Shown here: positions 9,363 to 18,859 of the stretch, piece after piece
How the letters are laid out: each line of letters starts with the position of its first letter
Position numbering within the stretch: position 1 is the first letter of the stretch
Assembly (NCBI RefSeq): GCF_023156235.1
Contig: NZ_JAKZAI010000005.1
Coordinates: forward strand, 1 to 64,000
Source of the DNA: Marinobacter goseongensis
GTDB taxonomy: Bacteria > Pseudomonadota > Gammaproteobacteria > Pseudomonadales > Oleiphilaceae
DNA length: 64,000 nucleotides
Reading direction: 5' to 3'
Notes under the pieces: generated by a model
Databases searched by the model: none
Told to the model about the DNA's origin: nothing
The model's input: only the letters and a program-made list of their open reading frames with translations
Position numbers and translations under genes: made by a program

Positions 9363-12164
9363 ATGTCGCTACCGCTGGTTGTTTTACTGCCCTTTTTAGG
9401 GGCTTTAGCCGCGCCGCTGTTCGCCCAAGGCGGGCGTACGGCCATTGCCATAGCCGCATCGGTGCCAGCTCTCATAGCCCTGGCAGCGCTGTATCCGCAC
9501 TGGCAGACCCTGGCTGACGGCGGCGTGGTGCTGCACAGCTACCCTTGGCTGCCACAGCTCGGACTGTCGTTCAGTTTCCGACTGGACGGCCTGTCGTTAC
9601 TCTTTGCGCTGCTGATTCTGTTGATCGGCCTACTGATTATTCTTTATGCCCGCTACTATCTGAAGCCCCAAGAAAACGTCGGTAAATTCTACGCGCTGTT
9701 GCTGTGTTTCAAGGGCTCCATGCTCGGCATTGTGCTGTCCAGCAACCTGCTCCTCATGATGATTTTCTGGGAGCTGACCAGTCTGACCTCGTTCCTGCTG
9801 ATCAGTTTCTGGACCCACAAACAGGACGCGCGCCGGGGCGCCCGGATGGCGCTGGCAGTGACCGGTGGTGGTGGTCTGGCACTGCTTGCCGGCATTCTGA
9901 TCATCGGCAATATTGTCGGCAGCTTCGAGCTTGACGCTGTGCTGGCCGCCGGCGACCAGATCAAGGCTCACAGCCTCTACCCCGTTGCCTTGACCCTGGT
10001 GCTGCTCGGGGCCTTTACCAAATCGGCGCAGTTCCCGTTTCATTTCTGGCTGCCCCACGCCATGCAGGCACCCACACCGGTTTCCGCCTACCTGCATTCC
10101 GCCACCATGGTCAAAGCGGGCATATTTCTTATGGCCCGCCTCTACCCTGCCCTGGCAGGCACCGAGCAGTGGTTTTACATGGTCAGCTTTACCGGCATGG
10201 CCACGCTGCTCATTGGCGCCTATGTCGCCATGTTCAAACATGACCTGAAGGGCCTGCTGGCGCACTCCACGGTCAGCCACCTGGGCCTGATTACCCTGCT
10301 GTTTGGCATGGGGACTCAGCTGGCCGCGGTGGCGGCGGTGTTCCACGTGATCAACCACGCCATCTTCAAAGCGTCGCTGTTCATGGCGGCGGGCATTATT
10401 GACCACGAGACCGGCACCCGTGACATGCGGCGTATCAACGGGCTCTGGCGCTACATGCCCCACACCGCCACCCTGGCGATGGTGGCGGCCTCGTCCATGG
10501 CAGGGGTTCCGCTACTCAATGGCTTCCTGAGCAAGGAAATGTTCTTCGCCGAATCCCTGCAACTGAATCTGCCCGGGATCTGGGCGTGGCTGCCGCCGCT
10601 GGTGGCAACACTCGCAGGCATTTTCGCCGTGGCCTATTCGGCGCGGTTCATCCACGATGTATTTTTCAATGGCAAGCCGGTGGATCTCCCCATCTACCCG
10701 CCCCACGAACCGCCGCGGTATATGAAGATCCCGGTGGAGATTCTGGTATTCGCCTGCATCATGGTGGGCGTATTTCCCGCACTGTCAGTCGGCCCGTTGC
10801 TTTACGCCGCCGCCTCCGCGACCCTGGGTGGCGAGGTACCGGAATACCATCTGGCCATCCTGCACGGTTTTAATCTGCCACTGTTCATGAGTTTCGCCGC
10901 CTTCTTTGGCGGTCTGCTGATGTACAGCCAGCGGCAACGCTTCTTCGATTTCCATGCCCGCTTCCGTGAAATCGATGAGAAGGCAGTCTTCGAGGCCACG
11001 GTGTCCCGTATTGCGTCACTGGCGACCCGGTTCACCGGGCACATCGAGAACGGATCACTGCAGCGTTACGCGGGCCTGCTGGTCATCAGCGTGCTGGCAG
11101 TGGCCATCGCACCGCTGATGAACCTTGGTGTTTTTGTGGGTGAAAGCGGTTTGTCACCCGTCGACTGGCCAACCCTGATCGGCATTGGCATATTGATCCT
11201 GTGCGCGCTCGCCACCGCCGCGCTCCATCGTGAGCGTTTCTACGCGCTGGTCCTGCTCAGCGTGGTAGGGCTGATGGTGGCGCTGGGCTTCGCCCGCTTC
11301 TCCGCACCAGACCTCGCCATGACCCAGCTCTCGGTGGAGGTGGTCACTATTGTTCTGCTGATGCTGGCGCTGTTCTACATGCCGTCCTGGACGCCTATCG
11401 AAAGCAGCACCACCCGGCGGCTACGTGACATCGCCATCGCGCTGGCGGCTGGCGCCGGCATGACGGTGGTGACACTGGCGATGCTGACCCAGCCATTCGC
11501 ATCCATCTCCGAATTCTTCCTGGCCAACAGCAAACCCGGCGGAGGGGGCACCAACGTGGTCAACGTGATCCTGGTGGACTTCCGGGGCTTTGATACCCTC
11601 GGCGAGATCACCGTGCTCGCTATCGCCGCTCTGGGCATCTACGCCATGCTCAAGGAGACCGCGTTGACACCGCCACCAGGTGACGGCCTCGGCCACAGAT
11701 GGACCCGCGACGCCTACCCGCTGATGCTGCGCCAGATTGCCAGGCCCATGTTGCCCCTGGCCTTGATGGTTTCCGCCTACATTTTCCTGCGGGGCCACAA
11801 CCTGCCGGGCGGCGGCTTCATTGCCGGCCTCATCACCGCGGTGGCTCTGATTCTCCAGTACATTGCCAGCGGCATGATCTGGACCCAGGACCGGGTACCG
11901 TTCCGATACCACAACATGGTCGGGCTCGGGCTGCTGTTTGCCACCATTGCAGGCGTGGGCAGTTACGCCTTTGGCTATCCGTTCCTGACCAGCACCTTCG
12001 ATTACATCAGCTGGCCGATCGTGGGTAAATTCGAGGTAGCATCGGCGCTGGTGTTCGATCTGGGCGTATATCTGACGGTCATCGGGGCAACCCTGCTGGC
12101 TCTGGTCAGCATCGGGCGCCTGTCGCCCCACTCGGCCATCAAAAGCAAAAAGGAGGGCGCGTAA
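9363..12164 (+). CDS. mnhA: Mrp Na+/H+ antiporter subunit A fused to subunit B
   Basis: Largest subunit of the multisubunit cation/proton antiporter that expels Na+ using the proton gradient in the inner membrane. At 933 residues it carries the NuoL-like proton-conducting domain (FTKSAQFPFHFWLPHAMQAP, about residue 215) with many transmembrane helices. The MrpA C-terminal segments follow, and a fused MrpB domain occupies about residues 780-920 (RGHNLPGGGFIAGLITAVAL). The AB fusion is the group 2 arrangement seen in many proteobacteria. Its TAA overlaps the ATG of subunit C (TAATG), indicating translational coupling. Confidence 0.96.
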   Translation: MSLPLVVLLPFLGALAAPLFAQGGRTAIAIAASVPALIALAALYPHWQTLADGGVVLHSYPWLPQLGLSFSFRLDGLSLLFALLILLIGLLIILYARYYLKPQENVGKFYALLLCFKGSMLGIVLSSNLLLMMIFWELTSLTSFLLISFWTHKQDARRGARMALAVTGGGGLALLAGILIIGNIVGSFELDAVLAAGDQIKAHSLYPVALTLVLLGAFTKSAQFPFHFWLPHAMQAPTPVSAYLHSATMVKAGIFLMARLYPALAGTEQWFYMVSFTGMATLLIGAYVAMFKHDLKGLLAHSTVSHLGLITLLFGMGTQLAAVAAVFHVINHAIFKASLFMAAGIIDHETGTRDMRRINGLWRYMPHTATLAMVAASSMAGVPLLNGFLSKEMFFAESLQLNLPGIWAWLPPLVATLAGIFAVAYSARFIHDVFFNGKPVDLPIYPPHEPPRYMKIPVEILVFACIMVGVFPALSVGPLLYAAASATLGGEVPEYHLAILHGFNLPLFMSFAAFFGGLLMYSQRQRFFDFHARFREIDEKAVFEATVSRIASLATRFTGHIENGSLQRYAGLLVISVLAVAIAPLMNLGVFVGESGLSPVDWPTLIGIGILILCALATAALHRERFYALVLLSVVGLMVALGFARFSAPDLAMTQLSVEVVTIVLLMLALFYMPSWTPIESSTTRRLRDIAIALAAGAGMTVVTLAMLTQPFASISEFFLANSKPGGGGTNVVNVILVDFRGFDTLGEITVLAIAALGIYAMLKETALTPPPGDGLGHRWTRDAYPLMLRQIARPMLPLALMVSAYIFLRGHNLPGGGFIAGLITAVALILQYIASGMIWTQDRVPFRYHNMVGLGLLFATIAGVGSYAFGYPFLTSTFDYISWPIVGKFEVASALVFDLGVYLTVIGATLLALVSIGRLSPHSAIKSKKEGA

Positions 12165-12532
12165 TGGAGTTGGCTTTCGCTCTGGCCATTGGCGCACTGA
12201 CCGCATCTGGTGTGTATCTGCTGTTACGGGCCCGTACCTTTCCGGTGGTGGTGGGGCTGACGCTGCTGTCTTACGGCGTCAACCTGTTTTTGTTCTCCTC
12301 CGGCCGTCTAGTGTCCGGTGGTCAGCCGATCATCGGTAGCACCGCTGCCTATTCCGACCCGCTGCCCCAGGCTCTGGTGCTCACGGCCATTGTGATCGGG
12401 TTTGCCATGACGGCGTTTGTGGTGGTGCTTGCCCTGCGCAACCTCGCCGACAACGACGACGATCATGTGGACGGGCGCCAGTCCGGCACCGATTCGAAAC
12501 TGGATTCAGCCGAGGAGGTAACCGGTAAATGA
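12164..12532 (+). CDS. mnhC: Mrp antiporter subunit C
   Basis: A 122-residue, three-helix membrane protein homologous to NuoK, with VVGLTLLSYGVNLFLFSSGR and DPLPQALVLTAIVIGFAMTA, both typical of MrpC. The C-terminal tail of about 30 residues is hydrophilic and acidic. Start and stop codons overlap those of its neighbours (TAATG with A, ATGA with D), so all are read from one transcript. Confidence 0.96.
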   Translation: MELAFALAIGALTASGVYLLLRARTFPVVVGLTLLSYGVNLFLFSSGRLVSGGQPIIGSTAAYSDPLPQALVLTAIVIGFAMTAFVVVLALRNLADNDDDHVDGRQSGTDSKLDSAEEVTGK

Positions 12533-14046
12533 ATCATTGGCTTACCGCTCCCATACTGATCCCCCTCTTCGGTGGCATGCTGCAGGTCTTCATGGGTTAC
12601 GCCCCCATCAGCCTGCGCCGCACCCTGGCGCTGACCACCACGGTGCTTCTGCTTGCCGCCTCCATTGTGCTACTGGTAATGGCCGACGACGGCAGCTATC
12701 GCGCCTACGCATTCGGTAACTGGCAACCGCCTTTCGGCATCGTTCTGGTGCTGGACCGCCTCGCCGCCCTGATGCTGGTGATGACGTCGGTGCTGGCGCT
12801 GTTCTGCCATCTGTACTCCATCGGCGGCGCTGATGAGGGCAATCGCCAATTCCATGCACTGTTCCTGTTCCAGCTGCTGGGGCTGAACATCGCCTTTCTG
12901 ACCGGCGACCTGTTCAACCTGTTCGTCGCATTCGAGGTGCTGCTGATTGCCTCCTATGGCCTCCTGATGCATGGGGGCGGTACAACCCGAACCGTTCCGG
13001 GGTTGCATTACGTGGTGCTCAACCTCATCGGCTCTGCCATCTTCCTGATCAGTGTCGGCATGATCTACAGCGTAACCGGCACCCTGAACATGGCCGATCT
13101 GGCGGATAAAATGGCGGATGTTAGCGACGAGAATATTCACATTGTCAAAGCGGGCGGCATGATGCTGCTAGTGGTGTTCGGCCTCAAGGCGGCGATCCTG
13201 CCGCTGTGCTTCTGGTTACCCCGCGCCTATGCCAAGGCCACCGCGCCGGTTGCAGCCCTGTTTGCGGTGATGACCAAGGTCGGCATCTACGCGATCCTGC
13301 GGGTGTATTCCCTGGTGTTCGGTGATCAGGCCGGGGAACTCTCGGGGCTGGGCATGGACTGGCTTTTCCCGCTGGCACTCATCACCCTTGCCATGGGCGT
13401 CATTGGCGCCCTGGGCTCCGAGAGCCTGAAGACTCTGGTGGCCTGGCAGGTCATTATTTCCGTGGGCACCCTGTTGGCTGCCATGTCGCTCGGTTCCGTG
13501 GAAGGCACCTCGGCGGCGTTGTTCTACCTGCTCAACACCACCTGGGTGGTGGGCGGCCTGTTCCTGGTGGCGGATCTCATCAGTCGGCAACGGGGCACCG
13601 CGGCAGATAAAATCGTCACCGCGCCACGGATGCGCAACCGCACTTTCCTCAGCGTGTTGTTTCTGATCGGTGCCGTCGCTGCCGCAGGGCTACCACCGTT
13701 GAGTGGCTTCTTTGCCAAGCTGCTGATCCTGCAGTCTGTCACCCCCGGCCCCCAAATGGCCTGGCTATGGTCAGTGATCCTTATCGGCGGCTTCTTCTCA
13801 CTGATTGCCTACAGCCGCGCCGGCAGCATCGTGTTCTGGCGGAACGTGGAGGGCCATATCGAAGATCCCGGCAAACTGAGCGGCACCGTCTCCGTGGCGG
13901 CCGGCGCGCTAGTGGCCCTGAGCATTGTGATCGTTGCCCTGGCCGGACCGATCAGTCGTTACACCGATGCCACGGCAGCCCAGTTGCATGACAGCAACGC
14001 CTACATCGGCATTCTGCAAACACCTATGGTCGGGGAGGACGAATAA
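12529..14046 (+). CDS. mnhD: Mrp antiporter subunit D
   Basis: A 505-residue NuoM/NuoN-like proton-translocating subunit with about 14 transmembrane segments. Family motifs include TGDLFNLFVAFEVLLIASYG and FGLKAAILPLCFWLPRAYAK, the latter carrying the conserved Lys and Pro of the transport channel. GLPPLSGFFAKLLIL lies near residue 390. It overlaps subunit C by four bases and subunit E by one base. Confidence 0.96.
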   Translation: MNHWLTAPILIPLFGGMLQVFMGYAPISLRRTLALTTTVLLLAASIVLLVMADDGSYRAYAFGNWQPPFGIVLVLDRLAALMLVMTSVLALFCHLYSIGGADEGNRQFHALFLFQLLGLNIAFLTGDLFNLFVAFEVLLIASYGLLMHGGGTTRTVPGLHYVVLNLIGSAIFLISVGMIYSVTGTLNMADLADKMADVSDENIHIVKAGGMMLLVVFGLKAAILPLCFWLPRAYAKATAPVAALFAVMTKVGIYAILRVYSLVFGDQAGELSGLGMDWLFPLALITLAMGVIGALGSESLKTLVAWQVIISVGTLLAAMSLGSVEGTSAALFYLLNTTWVVGGLFLVADLISRQRGTAADKIVTAPRMRNRTFLSVLFLIGAVAAAGLPPLSGFFAKLLILQSVTPGPQMAWLWSVILIGGFFSLIAYSRAGSIVFWRNVEGHIEDPGKLSGTVSVAAGALVALSIVIVALAGPISRYTDATAAQLHDSNAYIGILQTPMVGEDE

Positions 14047-14534
14047 TGCTTGATCGTCTGAATTTTCCCCAGCCGTGGCTCAGCCTGCTTCTGTTCGCCA
14101 TCTGGCAGTTCCTGAGTGACGGCATTTCCGGTGCCAGTGTTGTGCTTGGCCTATTTCTCGCCTGGCTGATCCCGCAGATCACCCAGGGATTCTGGCCTGA
14201 ACGACCGGGTTTCATTCACCCCTGGCGTATGCCGGTATACCTGGCACGCGTGCTCATGGACATCATCGTCGCGAGCGTATCGGTGGCGCGGCTGATTCTC
14301 AGTCCGCGAGCGCCCAGCCCGATGTTTGTCTGCTACCCGCTCGAACTTGAACACCCGCTGGCCATATCCATCCTCGCCAGCACCATCTCCCTGACACCCG
14401 GCACAGTCAGCGCCGACGTCAGTGATGACAACAAGACACTGCTGATTCACGCCCTGGATGCGCAGAGTGAACAGGAGGTTATCGATGCCATCAAGACACG
14501 CTACGAGAAGCCCCTGCTGGAGATGTTTAAATGA
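14046..14534 (+). CDS. mnhE: Mrp antiporter subunit E
   Basis: A 162-residue membrane protein with two or three N-terminal helices and a cytoplasmic C-terminal domain. The signature LAISILASTISLTPGTVSAD is the conserved MnhE segment, followed by LLIHALDAQSEQEVIDAIK. MrpE is needed for full antiport activity and complex assembly in studied systems. Its last four bases overlap the start of subunit F. Confidence 0.95.
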   Translation: MLDRLNFPQPWLSLLLFAIWQFLSDGISGASVVLGLFLAWLIPQITQGFWPERPGFIHPWRMPVYLARVLMDIIVASVSVARLILSPRAPSPMFVCYPLELEHPLAISILASTISLTPGTVSADVSDDNKTLLIHALDAQSEQEVIDAIKTRYEKPLLEMFK

Positions 14535-14800
14535 TCACAATAGCACTGTACATCACCCTGGCCATGGTCATGATTGCGGCCCTGCTGAATGTTTACCGGC
14601 TGATTCGCGGTCCCGATTCCCCTGATAGAGTGCTGGCGCTCGATACGCTGTACATCAACGCCATTGCTCTGATCATCCTGCTTGGTATTACGCTGGGTAC
14701 ACGGCTCTATCTCGAGTCTGCACTGCTGATTGCAGTGATGGGCTTTGTCGGTACCGTGGCCATGGCCAAGTACCTGAAGCGAGGTAGCGTCATTGAATAA
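14531..14800 (+). CDS. mnhF: Mrp antiporter subunit F
   Basis: An 89-residue protein with three transmembrane helices and the family motif YRLIRGPDSPDRVLALDTLY. MrpF sits in the antiporter core in known complexes. It is coupled to subunit E by an ATGA overlap and followed after 39 bp by subunit G. Confidence 0.95.
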   Translation: MITIALYITLAMVMIAALLNVYRLIRGPDSPDRVLALDTLYINAIALIILLGITLGTRLYLESALLIAVMGFVGTVAMAKYLKRGSVIE

Positions 14801-14839
14801 CGTAACGAACTCCCTGAAGGTATATGGAGGATGCCGGCC

Positions 14840-15172
14840 ATGAACGAAATTGCCGAGTACATCATTGCAGCCCTGTTGCTGGTCGGGGGATTCTTCACCC
14901 TGGTCGGCGCCATTGGCCTGGCCCGTCTGCCGGACTTTTTCACTCGCCTGCACGGCCCGACCAAAGCCACAACGGTCGGTGTCGGCGCCATCATGCTGGC
15001 ATCGGTGCTCTATTTCAGTGTGAGCCACGACGGCATCGGTATTTCCGAAATACTGATCACCGTGTTCCTGTTCATGACCGCACCGGTGAGCGCCAACATT
15101 CTGGCCAAGGCGGCCATGCACATCGGCGTCAAGTCCATGGACGACACCCGGGGGAAGCCCTGGGAGCAGTAG
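14840..15172 (+). CDS. mnhG: Mrp antiporter subunit G
   Basis: A 110-residue, three-helix subunit with the MrpG motif GLARLPDFFTRLHGPTKATT. The start at 14840 is chosen because the GGAGG at 14826-14830 abuts an earlier in-frame ATG at 14831, too close for initiation, but lies nine bases from the ATG at 14840. This is the last gene of the operon. No strong terminator follows before the ppnP promoter. Confidence 0.94.
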   Translation: MNEIAEYIIAALLLVGGFFTLVGAIGLARLPDFFTRLHGPTKATTVGVGAIMLASVLYFSVSHDGIGISEILITVFLFMTAPVSANILAKAAMHIGVKSMDDTRGKPWEQ

Positions 15173-15198
15173 CCGCGAACGGGACGCCAAAAATGTCG

Positions 15199-15226
15199 TT
15201 GGCCAGACAGAAAATTGCCGTATAGT
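15199..15226 (+). promoter_or_regulatory. Sigma70-like promoter of ppnP
   Basis: TTGGCC at 15199-15204 and TATAGT at 15221-15226 are separated by 16 bp and lie about 30 bp before the ppnP start, which has a GGAG at the usual distance. Confidence 0.5.
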
Positions 15227-15258
15227 AGGCCCCCAAATTGAATCAAGGAGCCAACATC

Positions 15259-15540
15259 ATGCTGAAAGTGAACGAGTACTTCGACGGCAAGGCCAAATCC
15301 ATCGCGTTCCAGACCTCCACTCTCCCCGCCACCGTGGGTGTTATCAGCCCGGGTGACTATGAGTTTGGCACCAGCAAGAAGGAAACCATGACTGTCGTCA
15401 GTGGGGCCCTGACCGTGCTGCTGCCAGGCATGGAAGAGTGGATGACCTACGGTGCCGGCGAAAGCTTCGACGTGGCCGGTCAGGCCAGCTTCAAAGCAAA
15501 AACCGATATCGATACCGCCTACCTCTGCACTTACGAGTAA
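15259..15540 (+). CDS. ppnP: Pyrimidine/purine nucleoside phosphorylase (PpnP/YaiE)
   Basis: A 93-residue single-domain cupin of the YaiE/DUF1255 family, which phosphorolyses several nucleosides to base and ribose-1-phosphate. The start MLKVNEYFDGKAKSIAF and the core TMTVVSGALTVLLPGMEEW align well with E. coli YaiE. The ATG at 15259 is preferred to one 21 bp upstream because of the aaggagccaacatc ribosome site and family length. It is monocistronic, between its own promoter and a strong terminator. Confidence 0.93.
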   Translation: MLKVNEYFDGKAKSIAFQTSTLPATVGVISPGDYEFGTSKKETMTVVSGALTVLLPGMEEWMTYGAGESFDVAGQASFKAKTDIDTAYLCTYE

Positions 15541-15570
15541 CCGTCAGCTCACTGTCATCTGAGCGACATC

Positions 15571-15619
15571 CCAGAGCGAAATGCAGTATTCCTAACACCT
15601 GATTCGCTCTGGCTTTTTT
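15571..15619 (+). terminator. Rho-independent terminator after ppnP
   Basis: A perfect 10-bp stem, ccagagcgaa at 15571-15580 with ttcgctctgg at 15603-15612, is followed by C and six Ts. It separates ppnP from alkK. Confidence 0.88.
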
Positions 15620-15711
15620 CCTCTTTTCAAGGTTTTCGTTTGCCGCAAAATGTGTCAGATTTACCCCTGTTTCTCGCATAACATCAATAACTGAGAAAGA
15701 GGTACCGAGTA

Positions 15712-17355
15712 ATGGCACAGACCCGAATTCTTCCACCAGCGGACAACGCTCACCAGTATCCGTTGCTGATCAAACAACTGCTGCTGTCCGGCCCCAGGTA
15801 CTCGCCGGATCAGGAAATCGTTTACGCCAATCGCAGCAAGTACACCTACACCGATCTAGTCGAGCGGATTCATCGCCTGGCCAATGCCCTCACCGATGCC
15901 GGCGTAAAGCCCGGCGACACCGTCGCGGTGATGGACTGGGACACGCCACGTTACCTCGAGTGCTTTTTTGCCGTACCGATGATCGGCGCCGTGCTGCACA
16001 CCATCAACGTGCGCCTGTCTCCGGAACAAATCGTGTACACCATGAATCACGCAGAAGACGACGTGGTTCTGGTGCATGATGACTTCCTGCCCATTCTGGA
16101 AGGCGTCAGCGGCGAGATCAAAACCGTCAAAAGCTACATTCAGCTGACCGACGAGAGCACCGCCAAGGCCACCAACCTGGAGACGGCCGGCGAGTACGAA
16201 GCCCTGCTGGCGAGGGCCGGAACCGAGTTTGATTTCCCCGATTTCGACGAAAACAGCGTTGCCACCACGTTTTATACCACCGGCACCACCGGCAACCCCA
16301 AAGGTGTGTTCTTCAGCCATCGTCAGTTGGTGCTCCACACCCTGGCCATGACCGGGTCGCTCTCAGCCTACGACGAGATGCCTCTGCTGAGATCCTCAAC
16401 GGTGTACATGCCGGTCACACCGATGTTCCACGTGCACGCCTGGGGCGTGCCCTACGCAGCCACCATGCTGGGTATCAAGCAGGTCTATCCGGGTCGTTAT
16501 GAACCCGAACTGCTGGTGGACCTGCTCAAGGAACACAAGGTGTCTTTCTCACACTGCGTACCGACCATCATGCAGATGATGATGGGTACCGAATCCATCA
16601 AGACCGCGGACCTCAGCAACTGGCACGTGTTGATTGGTGGCAGCGCCCTGACCCGGGGATTGTGCGACGCGGGTGCGAAGCTTGGCATCCGCATGTACAC
16701 CGGTTACGGCATGTCTGAGACCTGCCCGCTGCTGAGCGTCACTCATCTCAAGCCGGAAGATCTGGAACTGCCGTTGGCCCAGCAGACCGCCAAGCGGGTG
16801 AAAACCGGGATCGCCGTGCCCATGGCCGAACTGGAAATTGTGGATCCGACCGGTCATCCGGTGGCCCATGACGGCGACGCCAAAGGCGAGGTGGTGGCCC
16901 GGGCCCCATGGCTGACCCAGAGCTACTTCAAAGAACCGGAAAAAGGCCAGGAGCTCTGGGAAGGCGGCTGGCTGCATACCGGTGATGTCGCCAGCATGGA
17001 ACCGGACAACACCCTGGTGATCAAGGACCGCATCAAAGACGTCATCAAGACCGGTGGCGAATGGCTGTCCTCACTGGATCTGGAGAACCTGATCAGCCAG
17101 CACCCGGCAGTGGCCGGTGCGGCGGTGGTGGGTATTCCGGACGAGAAATGGGGAGAACGCCCACACGCGCTGGTTACGCTCAAACCGGGCGAGCAGGCCA
17201 GCCTGGAAGACATCCAGTCGCACCTGAAACAGTTTGTGGAAGCCGGCGAGATCAACAAATGGGCCATTCCGGCACAGATTGATTTCGTTGATGATATCCC
17301 CAAGACCAGCGTCGGCAAGATCAACAAGAAGCTGATCCGGGATCAGCTGAAGTAA
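15712..17355 (+). CDS. alkK: Fatty acyl-CoA synthetase, AlkK-like
   Basis: ATP-dependent activation of medium-chain fatty acids to acyl-CoA, the link between alkane oxidation and beta-oxidation. The 547-residue protein has the AMP-binding motif TTFYTTGTTGNPKGVFFSHR at about residue 190, the ATP/acyl motif YTGYGMSETCP, and a C-terminal lid with LHTGDVASMEPDNTLVIKDR and the catalytic-lysine segment PKTSVGKINKKL. Length and sequence resemble AlkK of the Pseudomonas putida OCT plasmid. Chain-length preference cannot be proved from sequence. Confidence 0.92.
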   Translation: MAQTRILPPADNAHQYPLLIKQLLLSGPRYSPDQEIVYANRSKYTYTDLVERIHRLANALTDAGVKPGDTVAVMDWDTPRYLECFFAVPMIGAVLHTINVRLSPEQIVYTMNHAEDDVVLVHDDFLPILEGVSGEIKTVKSYIQLTDESTAKATNLETAGEYEALLARAGTEFDFPDFDENSVATTFYTTGTTGNPKGVFFSHRQLVLHTLAMTGSLSAYDEMPLLRSSTVYMPVTPMFHVHAWGVPYAATMLGIKQVYPGRYEPELLVDLLKEHKVSFSHCVPTIMQMMMGTESIKTADLSNWHVLIGGSALTRGLCDAGAKLGIRMYTGYGMSETCPLLSVTHLKPEDLELPLAQQTAKRVKTGIAVPMAELEIVDPTGHPVAHDGDAKGEVVARAPWLTQSYFKEPEKGQELWEGGWLHTGDVASMEPDNTLVIKDRIKDVIKTGGEWLSSLDLENLISQHPAVAGAAVVGIPDEKWGERPHALVTLKPGEQASLEDIQSHLKQFVEAGEINKWAIPAQIDFVDDIPKTSVGKINKKLIRDQLK

Positions 17356-17360
17356 CGCCG

Positions 17361-17399
17361 AAACGGGGACGGATGGCCATGATCATCCGCCCCCCGTTT
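17361..17399. terminator. Hairpin between convergent alkK and phoX-like genes
   Basis: aaacgggg-a-cggatg at 17361-17375 pairs with catccg-cc-ccccgttt at 17384-17399. The AAA/TTT ends let it serve both strands as a weak bidirectional terminator. Confidence 0.5.
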
Positions 17400-17406
17400 A
17401 ACGGCC

Positions 17407-18849
17407 TTAAATATCCTCGGGCAGGATCAGTTCGTAGACCATCCCGAGCCCGTTGGTAAACCCGCCCAGACCGTTTCGACCGCCCCGGTCCGACGTGAAA
17501 TACATTCGTCCACCATCCGGCGAGAACGCGATCCCTGCAATTTCCGAGGCGTCCTGCCCGACTATCTGTAACAGCGGTTTCAGGTTGCCATCCGGAAGGA
17601 TCACTACGACCTGCATGTCACCCCCGTCCTCCGCCACCAGAATGTCCCCCTGCGAGGTGACAAACAGGTTGTCCACACCGGAGAGAATGTCCTTTGGCGC
17701 AACCGCCGTGGCGCGGTCATAGATCACTTCAATGGTCTGGGCCAGCGTATCGACGGCCCAGATCCGGTCATCGCCCTTGGTGGCGAAGTAGACAACGCCG
17801 CGGAAGAACCAGACACCTTCGCCGCCATCGAAAACGGTCGATTCCGGTAACCGGTTCTGGTGCTGCGGTTCGTGGGGGTTCTGGACATCCACCCAGGTGA
17901 TCGCCTGGGGCCCATCCACGGCAGCTTGCACGCCATTTCCGCCCACGGCCAGCATTTGCAACCGGCCAGCCTGCAAGGCGGCTCTGTCGCTGCCTTCCGG
18001 CCAATCAGAAGGATCCGGAATCCATCGGTAAAATCGTCCGTCCGGCATGTCCTCCGTGAGGTAGAGCAGGCGCTCGTCCGGATCGATGGCAATGGCTTCA
18101 TGGGAGAAAAAGCCGAGTGTCGGTCGCGGCACGCCATCACCGGGCTGATACGGGTCACACTCCCAGACCTGGCCGTTGGGGAATTCCTCACAGGACAGCC
18201 AGGATTTCCAGGGGGTCACGCAACCGGCGCAGTTGAAGGTCGTGCCAGTGAGGATGGTGTACGAGTCCACCAGCGTCCCGTCCGGATCGAAAACCAGCGT
18301 GCCCACCTGAGCCAGGCCCGGAGTGAACTCCTCAAGCACATTGGTAAGATCCGCCAACTGGGGGAAGGTGAAGCCGATGCTGCCGACGCCGGGCACTTCG
18401 CTGTTGCTGATGTAGATCCAACCGCCGTTATCACGGGGCACCACCCCACCGCCATCCGGGAAAATATGCCACGGCCGGTTCCCGATACCCCCGGTGCGGG
18501 GACCCATCACAGCCATCCCTTGGGGCTGTGGCAACTCTCCGTTGATCGCCACAATCCGGGTGGCAAAACCCTCGGGCGTGCGAACGCCATGAACGTCGGG
18601 TGCCCGCAAAGGACCGATATTCCTGAAACGCCCGAGAAGCTTTTCAACGGTTTCGGGCAGTACTTCTCCGTCCGGAGCCTCTCCCATGCCCGGCGGTGGC
18701 GGCAGGGTGGCGCCTGAGGCGCCGGAACCGGAACCGCCACACCCCGACAACCACGAGGCAGAACCCACGGCACCTGCGGTAAAAAACAGGGTTCTCAGAA
18801 CGTCTCGGCGCGACCAGTGGGGACCCTGGGGGATAATGGATCGGGACAT
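17407..18849 (-). CDS. PhoX/DUF839-family Tat-exported protein
   Basis: A 480-residue protein of the DUF839/PhoX beta-propeller family, whose characterised members are Ca2+-dependent alkaline phosphatases. The N-terminus has a twin-arginine motif SRRDVLRTLFF (Arg14-Arg15) and lipobox WLSGC, so it is probably a Tat-exported lipoprotein (Cys37). Conserved stretches include CVTPWKSWLSCEEFPNG and VAEDGGDMQVVVI. It is shorter than the classical PhoX of about 650 residues, so activity is inferred. The start at 18849 is chosen for its AGGAG. It lies 10 bp downstream of the phoD-like gene in one operon. Confidence 0.85.
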   Translation of the reverse strand: MSRSIIPQGPHWSRRDVLRTLFFTAGAVGSASWLSGCGGSGSGASGATLPPPPGMGEAPDGEVLPETVEKLLGRFRNIGPLRAPDVHGVRTPEGFATRIVAINGELPQPQGMAVMGPRTGGIGNRPWHIFPDGGGVVPRDNGGWIYISNSEVPGVGSIGFTFPQLADLTNVLEEFTPGLAQVGTLVFDPDGTLVDSYTILTGTTFNCAGCVTPWKSWLSCEEFPNGQVWECDPYQPGDGVPRPTLGFFSHEAIAIDPDERLLYLTEDMPDGRFYRWIPDPSDWPEGSDRAALQAGRLQMLAVGGNGVQAAVDGPQAITWVDVQNPHEPQHQNRLPESTVFDGGEGVWFFRGVVYFATKGDDRIWAVDTLAQTIEVIYDRATAVAPKDILSGVDNLFVTSQGDILVAEDGGDMQVVVILPDGNLKPLLQIVGQDASEIAGIAFSPDGGRMYFTSDRGGRNGLGGFTNGLGMVYELILPEDI

Positions 18850-18859
18850 CGTGTACTCC